Shown here piece by piece: positions 56,755 through 64,000 of a stretch of 64,000 bases of DNA. Source of the DNA: Cinnamomum chago (lineage: Eukaryota > Streptophyta > Magnoliopsida > Laurales > Lauraceae); the NCBI GenBank assembly GCA_038049695.1, contig CP142451.1:70014001-70078000 (forward strand), written 5' to 3'. The notes under the pieces are model-generated. The model searched no databases, was not told where the DNA came from, and saw nothing but the letters and a program-made list of their open reading frames with translations. Positions within the stretch are counted from its first letter, which is position 1, and each line of letters starts with the position of its first letter. Made by a program: the position numbers and the translations under genes.

Positions 56755-57314
56755 GAATGTGTCGCTTGTGTTGTTAGAGGTATGGGAAGTCGGTTTTCAA
56801 CGGCAAATGAAGAAGTTGACTACAAAATAGATCTTTTCTTGGCCGCCTGTCAACGAATTTTTCTTGAGAATCGACTTGTGGAGCATTGGATCAGATAGTG
56901 TACAGATGCAAGATGGAAAATCACCAAGTATGGACCAAGGATAGTTGAGAGATTCTAAGAAGAACTACACCTACATACGACTTGAGAAAGGTTAAACATG
57001 AGACAGAAGCAAAAGACTGAGCAGATCTACGAGTGTGACTTTTCTGCGAAGTACCATATAGGACAACTGCCTTCACAGAGGCCTCAAGCAGTAATTTAGT
57101 TGTTTTGGTTTGGTTGGGAAACAGATTTCGGTGGAGCAGTTTCGACATTAGAATATGGATCTACAACTATTAGGGGAATGACATGAAATTGATAAGCATG
57201 TCCGTATCAGTAATTGATCAATGTGCAAAAGATCAAGAGCAACAAGTAGAAGGAATCAGAGTTAGTAGGACACCTTGAGCACACTGAAGAAAGATTTGGT
57301 TTCAGGATTGCGGA

Positions 57315-60035
57315 TGATGGACCCGGCTTTTGTCCTCTCCTTCCGCCCCAGGGCTGCCGGGGTCCGGCGGAGGAGAAAAACGAGCATCAACATTTTTTTG
57401 TACGGGTATGCCAGATTTTCTATTCTACTTGGAATTTGAAGAGGTGGTCCGGATATTCACCTTCACAAGTAGAAAGGAAATCAACTATTTTTTTCTAACT
57501 TTCCACTGCACATGTATTTTTAAGAAAGAGACACAAATTTTTTTTTAAATGTCGTGAAAGGCGATTTCATTTTGTTTACAGTGAAAGGCGGGTTTTTTTT
57601 TTTTTTTTTGTGTGCCGTGAAAGGCGACTTTGCCGTAGAAGGTGATTTACAAATCTCATCAATAATGAGAGACAAGAATTGTGATTTTTTTTGTCTCTTT
57701 AAAAAAATACAAAATACAACAGAAAAGTAAGAAAATGAATCTAACTTCTCAGGAGATTGTGGGGACTCGTTCAGATTGACGATCGCAAGTCATGTATGGG
57801 CTTCGCCATCGTCCTTCAGATGAGAATATATGATGCTTTGATTCTTTTTGCTTAGCTCTAACCTAAGATTTTTAGAGGATAAAGACTAATGGGAGGTCCT
57901 ATATCCAATAAAAAACAGAGTAAACAGACTGAAATGCTGCGTTTAGGTCATGTTGGATAGAAGGAGAGGGGACCTTAGGGGGGGCTAAGGGACTTCGATC
58001 ACCTTGTGGTGTTTTTTTATTTTTTTACAGCAGAGTTTCTTCAAAGACGGAGAGCTTGTTTGTGTAGATATTTCTTCAAGAATTCTTCGGGATTTTTCTT
58101 GGATTTTTTTATGGACCCTTTCTTCTTGGAATGACCCCCCTTTTATAGGCTTTTGGTGGCCATAATGTGGGTTTATGAGCATTGATGGCATTGATGCTCC
58201 ACGATGAGAGGAGTTACAAGTTTTTATTTCTTGATTTTGTAACTCCTTTTTCCTTGAATATGATTAGCTGATGGAGAATGATGGGCATTTAATCGCCTTT
58301 AATCTCCATGATGAGGGGAGTTTCATGATTTATTGCCATGATTACTTGGAATTGTAACTCCTTTTTCCTTGAATCTGATTGGGCGGGCCGTTCAAAATAA
58401 TGAGTTAATGACCGCATTAACTTGCCATGAAACGGGTCTTTTAACTTCATTAATTGGTTGGCAGGGCGCTCGAAGAGTCACGGGCCATACCGTGTCTTTT
58501 GAAATTCTTCTTGCGATGATCGCCGATGGATCCACATGTTGTTTGATGTCGGATGGCGATGCAACTTCAGACTTTGATTGGTACCAGTGGGCCAGCAACA
58601 TCTGTCCCGTCGATTTCTCGATCGGTCGAGCAAAAAATGTACTTTCTTAGTTGGCCAGTAGGTGATTTTGAAGCATGCAATGATGATCACATGCTCTTGA
58701 TGGTAGATCCGAGTGTTGGTGAAGATCTGCTGATTTCAAGAACCAAAAATCAGATTTTCAGAAAATCACAGGGGCCAGAATTCTCGAAAAACGAAAAGGG
58801 TCAGAAAAATGATCCTTTCGGCGGAAATCCGGCAATCCGGATTTCCAGGGTCGCTGGCGACCATGGCTGGGGTTGCCGCCGGTGATTTCCCCTTTGGTTG
58901 CCTTTTTTCAGTCGTTTTTCAATCTTTTTTTATCCTTTCTTCTCCTGTATTTTTCTTGATATTTTCCTCACTTATTGGCTTGATTCTCCTGAAGATAACC
59001 TGACGAGAACCCGTGCAAACCGGAGCACAAAGTTTCCTATTTTTTAAAAAAGCCGAAGACTTTGAAGCCGATTTTCCGTCAAGAGTCAAAAATAGGTCAA
59101 ACGATGTCGGAATGATCCGAAATTTGAGATGAAGCCTCCTGAGCAGTAGATATGACCAACCATGGGCTTTTGTTTGAGGTTTGGAGCCGTGTGGGGTCTT
59201 GTCGCTAGTAGACTTGATTTTGTTGCGAGGGAGATGCCACGCTTTGATGTGCGGTCAACCGATGTCCGATTGACCTGAAATTTGACAGGGAGCTTATTGG
59301 AGTCATTTTGAGATGATCCATTAGCTCTGATTTGGAAGTCATGGTCTCGGGAAGCTCCACCGCCGGGGGTCTTGATTTTGTTCCCAAGTGTCAAAGTCGG
59401 GTCAAACATCGTCGGAATGACCTAAAATTTGACGTGCAGCCCTTTGGAAGCACGTTGAAGCCACCCATGTGCTCTATTTGATTAGTGATGGCCTCGGTGT
59501 TTCTTGCCACCAAGAGGCTTGATTTTACTGTTCGAGGGTTGATGGAGGGTAAAATGTTGTCGGTTTGACTTGAAATTTGACACGGAGCCTTTTGGAGGTA
59601 TTTTGAGACCATCCGTAGGTTTTAATCAAAGTTTTGATGTCTTCGACGCCGTCGCCGTCAAGAATGCCTGTTCAGCTACCTGAAAAGTGAAGTTAGGTCA
59701 AATGATACTGGAATGGCCTGAAACTTCATATGGAGCCTCCTAGTAGCATTTTGAGGCCAGCTGTGTGCTCTGTTTTGTGTGTTAGGGTCTCTTGCTTTAC
59801 CGCCACTGAGAGCTCCTTCTCAGCTGCTAGAGGAATGAAGTTTGGTCAAATGATATTGAAATGGCCCGAAACTTCATGTATACCCCTCTTTTGGCTGTCT
59901 TGAAGAATCTTGCAGTTTTTGTCTGGTTCTGACAAGATTTGATGCTTGAAGTGGCATTGCCTGTTTATGGTAGGATGCGGCTTCATGTAGCTTTTGATGC
60001 TGAAGAGGCAAAGTGACATTTTTTTTGTGTCAACA
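57315..60035 (-). repeat. 3' LTR of the second Tat-family element
   Basis: 2721 bp on the minus strand, start TGTTGACAC(A)AAAAAAAATGTCA, end AAAGCCGGGTCCATCA. TATA (TATAAAA) at 58141-58147 and short CGCC...GGCA repeats at about 57545-57650. It resembles the solo LTR at 41274-43812 more than the LTRs at 12047/33181. Confidence 0.9.
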
Positions 60036-60050
60036 AATGCCCCCTCGAGG
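60036..60050 (-). other. Polypurine tract of the second element
   Basis: On the minus strand CCTCGAGGGGGCATT abuts the LTR start, as at 33166-33180. Confidence 0.85.
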
Positions 60051-60309
60051 TATAGTGACGAGTTCCGTTACTGTCGAAGTCGATGTGCCTCGAAGAGAAG
60101 TTTGAATGAGAGCTTTTGATTTAACCAAGAGTCTTTGAACAGTTTTCTTTTTAGTAAAGTAGCCTTTTGAGTTTCCAAGGGGATTTTATAGTAGTGAGAG
60201 GGATCACGTACCATCTCAAGGCAAAGTTTTGAAAATGACATGAGGGATTTGGATTTGGGTTTTGGATTTTGGGTTTTATCCTTCTAACCTTGTGAACCTA
60301 AGGGCTATA

Positions 60310-61728
60310 TGAAAGTCCAAGATCGAATCCTAGAGGGGGGGGGGTGTGAATAGGGTGAGCTCAAAGAACTAGACCAAATTTTAAATCTTTTTGCTTTTAA
60401 GTCACTTATGCTTTGATGAAGGAAAATTATCTTGAGAAGAGAAGTAGACTCTAAGTTAAGCATACATAAGAAACTTACAATTACAATCTTCAATCAATGA
60501 TAGTATCAAACAAGAGAGCATCATCTATGTAATGAAAGTAAAAAGTCAATCACCATAAAACAAGCATTTATAGTGGTTCGGCCAAAGTGCCTACATCTAC
60601 TCCCGGTATCCCTACCGGATTTCCACTAACTCAAATTAAGGTTCACCTTCAACCTTACAAATACATCACTATGCTTTTCAAGGCTAAGCATAAACCTTTA
60701 CAACACTATATATGCTTTTCAAGGCTAAGCATCAACCTTTACAACAAGAGGATTTTCTCTTAAATAAAATGCCTATGAATGCATGGATTAAGAGAACAAT
60801 GTAAGTGCAATTTAATAACTTTAAATAGGTTGAATAGAAAATGAAATCTCACTCTCTAGACATATGCATATGAATGGTAAAAGTCTATGATTCATGTGTA
60901 TACTAGAAATTTTTCTTTCTCCTTTTAGAAAGAAGAAATCCTAAATGATTCAAAGTTGTTAATCATTTAATGAGCAAAAGATTTATGACAAACACATGGG
61001 TTTTCAAAGTGAACAAACTTTATTTGAAGAAGTAAAACTTAAATCTAGCAAGTTAGTTTTGAAACAATAAAACAACCTCATGTGAATAGCAAACCATATG
61101 TTGATTTCATAAATCTAGGAGATTTTAAAGTTCTAAGCATGTTATGAAAAGCAACATTTCAAAAGATAGACAACTATTTAATCATGCTTAAAGAAAACAA
61201 AGATTTAGTAACAAAGTATGAGTTTAAACTTGGGATAAAGAAAGCACACCCATTTGACAATGGCTAGTGCCCGGTCGACCTGGTACAGGGCCGGGTCAAC
61301 CGAGTGCTCAACGACTCTAAAAATGCCCGTTGGAGAGGCTAACGGCACAAATCCCCTGTCGACCCGCAGTGTGCCTGGTCGACCGACCACACAGGCAGGT
61401 CGACCTGGAGACAGCCCTAAAATTCTGAAATTTTAGAAAGTTGAAACTAAGAGGGCTTATTTCAAGGGGACTTGAGGCACATTGATCAAGTTCGGATCAT
61501 GATTTTAAAAAGGATGAAAATAGAATTTTAAAGACATGAAACATTCAAACCAAAATAGGAATTAAAGTGAAAACATTTGGAAAGATTGAAAACATTTTTT
61601 GAATTCAAAGATAGAACATTTTGAGACTTGAAGAACTGAATTAAAAACTTCATGAACTTAAGAATGAGAGGACAAGTTGTGAAAATGAATGCATCCTATC
61701 AAATTGCAACAAAACAAAAACTCTAACA
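60310..61728 (+). mobile_element. L-family LTR (probable solo LTR) inside the second Tat element
   Basis: Starts TGAAAGTCC...CCTAGAGGGGGGGGG, ends AAAACTCTAACA. It splits the ~50-bp repeat array: the left side ends ...ACCTTGTGAACCTAAGGGC and the right side resumes TGTATGTGGCACATTAGG, which together rebuild one array unit. The target duplication is at best degenerate (TATA against TGTA). No internal sequence is attached. Confidence 0.75.
61271..61412. repeat. Cluster of GGTCGACC palindromes
   Basis: Five copies (CCGGTCGACCTGG, CGGGTCAACCGAG, CTGTCGACCC, CTGGTCGACCGAC, CAGGTCGACCTGG) in the same LTR position as at 45970-46095, with different intervening sequence. Confidence 0.9.
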
Positions 61729-61739
61729 ATGTATGTGGC

Positions 61740-61945
61740 ACATTAGGCGGTTAAGAGGGTTTTTTGGTTTTTTTTACCTTGTGACCTAACAAGCTGTATG
61801 TGGCAGGTTAGGGGGGGTCAGGGTTTGATTTTTTATTTTGACCTTATGACCCAACAAGCTGTATGTGGCAAGTTGGTGGGTTAGATTTGGTTTTGGTTTT
61901 GACCTTGTGACCTAACAAGTTGTATGTGGGAAGTTAGGGGGTCAG
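61740..61945 (-). repeat. ~50-bp tandem repeat of the second Tat element
   Basis: Three to four copies of CAAGCTGTATGTGGCAGGTT followed by a GGGGGTCAGG block, inverted relative to 32765-32960. Confidence 0.9.
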
Positions 61946-62647
61946 GTTTTGATTTTGGCTCAATTTGGTACATGAGGTGGGATGGTTTGAATTTTGGAAG
62001 CATGTGAGGCTTGGATTTTCATTTGTAGGTCCAATCAACTCAAAAGAGGCATGGAACCATTTTTTTTGTATGCTCTTGGTAAGAGGGATTTTTCTTTGAC
62101 TAAAAGCCTTTTGTAGTGCCTAGGCGGTCAAACCTGGCTCATGTGGCCTCCCTTGGGATCTTAGGCTTTAGAGATGGCTTAGATCTCACATGGTGTCATT
62201 TTGTAAAGAATATTTAAAAATATCTCCTTTGGATAGAGAATATCTAAGAATATCCTTACTTTGATAGAATCTCTCATGTTTCCTTTCTTTTGGGAAAGAA
62301 TTTCTCAAGATATCTTTCTTTGGGAAAGAATCTCTCAACATATCTTTCTTTGGGAGAGAATCTTTCAAGTTTTCTTCTCATTTGGGAGAGAATTTCTCAA
62401 AGAATCTTCTCTTTAGGAGAGAATATCTCAAATCTCCTTTCTTTTGGGAAAGTTACTAATTTTTAGCACTTACCTCCTAGTTTTTCTCCTTGTTTCCTCT
62501 TTCGGTTTGCTCTCTTTTATAAAAGCAAAGGAGGTTAGATCTCTTGCCTTTATTGCTTTCTTTTTTGCAAAAGTTTTCAAGAGTGCTCCAAGATCAAGAA
62601 CTTCTCTTCTTCTTCAAGAATCTTCAAGTTCTCTTTTTTCTCCATCC
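61946..62647 (+). promoter_or_regulatory. Upstream region of the antisense gene, second element
   Basis: Read on the plus strand it runs through a TTTGGGAAAGAATCTCTCAA repeat block (62210-62460), then GCTCTCTTTTATAAAAGCAA (a TATAAAA box at about 62517) and a CTTCTTCAAGAATCTTCAAG leader ending CATCCATGGCTTCAA. The complete element has a corresponding TTGCTTTTATAGAAGAGAGC at about 32152-32171 on the other strand. Position about 130 bases before the ATG suits a promoter. Confidence 0.6.
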
Positions 62648-62657
62648 ATGGCTTCAA
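62648..62657 (+). CDS. Antisense gene exon 1, second element
   Basis: ATGGCTTCAA followed by GTAAGTTTTC, the same ten bases and donor as at 32035-32026. The conserved start ATG is in the context CATCCATGGC. Confidence 0.7.
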
Positions 62658-62689
62658 GTAAGTTTTCTTCCTTCACAAGAAAATCCATG

Positions 62690-62950
62690 TAGAAGTTGAA
62701 AATTTTTCTTTCTTTTCGTTTCTTTTCTTTTTTCTCTTTCGCTTTTTTTTTCTTTTCTTTTCCCCGTGTTTTCTTCTCATTTTTTTTACACGAGCACCTT
62801 TTTTTTTCTTTTTTTTTTTCTTTCTTTTTTTTGTTCTCCACGTTTTTCTTTTCTCTCTTTTTTTTTCACGGTTTTTCTTCTTTCTTTTTTTTGCTTCATG
62901 CTTTTCCCTTCTTTTTTTTTTTTTTTTTTTTTGAGGAGCTTTCTTTTTCT
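62690..62950 (+). repeat. Extremely T-rich intron segment
   Basis: About 260 bases of T runs broken by C and rare other bases inside antisense intron 1. Frames across it encode only Phe/Ser runs. Confidence 0.85.
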
Positions 62951-63576
62951 CTCTTTTTTTGCTCACCATGGTAATGAGGTTCTTGCAAATCAAGATGTTC
63001 ATGCAATTTTTTTTATGCATCAAGCAAAAGGCTAATATTTCTAGGTCAAGCCAACATGAATTTTGACTTGGACAAAGTTTGATTGGGTTTGACCAAGTTG
63101 GGTTGGAATTGGTCAAACTTTGGTCGAGGGTTTCCTAGCATCTAATGCATGACAGCTTTCCTTCTATGCATGATTTTTGGTAAGTTAGATTGGAAACATG
63201 ATAATGCATACCTGAAAGTCTTTTGCAAGTTTTGGGATTTGGAGCTCACGGCAATGTTGAGCCCTTTCTTAGTCTTACAAGGCCTTTTGAGGTCTGGAGC
63301 TCACAACAATGTTGAGCCCTTCTTCAAGCTTGTGGAGATTTGAAAAGACTGGCTTGATCTCGCAGGAATGCTTGAGTTCAAGTCTTCTTTGAGAATGCTC
63401 CATTGACTATGAGCTCGCCATGATGTTGAGCTCATCTTCAAGCTTCCTATCTCTTTCAGGGTGCTTCCCTTTTCTTCGGAATTGTCCCGGAATCATGCCA
63501 AGATTTCGCTAGAATTCTTTTAGCAAAATTGTGTCATTTTGGTGATGATTGATCTTTTCTTTTCCATCATTTGCAG

Positions 63577-64000
63577 GTAGTTCCTCCGGAACGAACAAGG
63601 GCAAAGAGACTGTTACTGATGCACCTCGCCGTTCTACCAAATCTTCTAATGTGGCCGTATAGCAGGCCTGGGAGAATGTCCAGTACGTCGAGAGGAACTT
63701 GGAAGAGTGTGATTCCCTCAACCGTGATGAGGCGAGACAGCAGTTGATCGCTTTCAAGGATGAGGAATTCTACAAGATTATGGTAAGCAGTCGTTGTCAT
63801 GGACGATCAGAGCATTGTGCCCAAGCCTACCTTCTTCTTTGGCGATGCAGTCCCTGACGACCTGACGTACCAAAGAAGGTGTTTTTAGTTCTCTTACACG
63901 GCAGATGGTGAGGAGAGAACTATTTCGACCCGGTCGACCTTCGATCACACTACCTCGATCATGAGCCTTTCTCCCACATGCCCTAAGCGGGAAGATCCTC
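63577..64000 (+). pseudogene. Antisense gene exon 2, second element (degenerate, cut by window edge)
   Basis: Starts after acceptor ATTTGCAG with GTAGTTCCTCCGG, matching 31051 downward in the complete element. It aligns codon for codon at first, but carries TAG where the other copy has CAG (GTA TAG CAG near 63658), a 5-base loss near 63795 that shifts the frame, and another TAG for CAG (TTT TAG TTC near 63886). It would have encoded the N-terminal part of the mobile-domain-like protein. Confidence 0.85.

Larger units (their letters stand above)
51501..57314 (+). mobile_element. Old LTR-retrotransposon remnant, interrupted by a younger element
   Basis: TTAGTATCAGAGC at 51637-51648 resembles the initiator-Met primer site TGGTATCAGAGC and directly follows an LTR-like end ...GTTGTGACA (51633). 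Sequence to 52321 and from 56755 to 57314 is continuous apart from the inserted element, and looks like degenerate internal (gag-side) DNA without open frames. The left LTR border is not determined. Confidence 0.5.
57315..64000 (-). mobile_element. Second Tat-family element, 3' half (runs off the right edge)
   Basis: Minus-strand element. 3' LTR 57315-60035, polypurine tract from 60036, then the region corresponding to 33180 down to 30600 of the complete element, in the same order: ~50-bp repeat array, TCTCCCAAAG-type repeats, antisense gene exon 1, T-rich intron, antisense gene exon 2. An L-family LTR (60310-61728) is inserted in it. The rest of the antisense gene, pol, gag and 5' LTR lie beyond 64000. 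Confidence 0.9.

Noticed and set aside
62673..63116. Lys-rich minus-strand frame of 147 codons and Phe-rich plus-strand frames
   Set aside because: Same T-rich intron in the second element; composition only.

Overview
This window is plant nuclear DNA, almost certainly from an angiosperm with a large, repeat-rich genome. The evidence is Tat- and Del/Tekay-type Ty3/gypsy LTR retrotransposons, a CACTA-type transposon end, a CACTA MITE, a plant-mobile-domain-like protein, and fragments of plant nuclear genes (mitochondrial OXA1 and a chloroplast COG0212 / 5-formyltetrahydrofolate-cyclo-ligase-like protein). I cannot name the species. I see no complete host gene and no tRNA, rRNA or CRISPR array. 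The window is a nest of mobile elements of several ages.

Layout. 1-5659: right end of a CACTA-like transposon carrying shuffled host-gene exons (Pack-type). It sits in an LTR (5660-6520) of a family called L here, also found at 44293-46485 and 60310-61728. 6521-8215: LTR-like repeat of family R, also at about 38880-40270. 8216-9809: truncated LTR of the Tat family, minus strand. 10931-37769: solo LTR of a Del/Tekay-like element, split by a complete Tat-type element (12047-35756, plus strand; LTRs 12047-14660 and 33181-35756). 41274-43812: solo LTR of the same Tat family with a perfect AAACT duplication. 46486-51500: AT-rich degenerate DNA with tandem repeats and an 83-bp-arm hairpin. 51501-57314: old retroelement remnant, split by a young, internally deleted Del/Tekay-like element (52322-56754, duplication GAATG). 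57315-64000: 3' half of a second Tat-family element, minus strand, itself holding an L-family LTR.

The Tat element has two convergent coding units. On the plus strand gag-protease-RT-RNaseH-second RNaseH-integrase lies in one reading frame from 16412 to 25586. It is broken by four in-frame stop codons and by a 205-bp MITE, but I find no other frame break. On the minus strand, between pol and the 3' LTR, lies an antisense gene (32035 to 27164). I resolve it into five exons with phase-consistent introns; it encodes a plant-mobile-domain-like protein followed by a coiled-coil C-terminal half. The first exon and first intron borders recur in the second element (62648 and 63577), so this intron-bearing antisense gene belongs to the family and is not an accident of one copy.

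A second cross-element pattern is the recurrence of clustered short palindromes inside the LTRs of several unrelated families. Each family uses its own palindrome: CTCGAG, GGTCGACC, CCGGTTAACCGG or GGGCGTCCGGACGCC.
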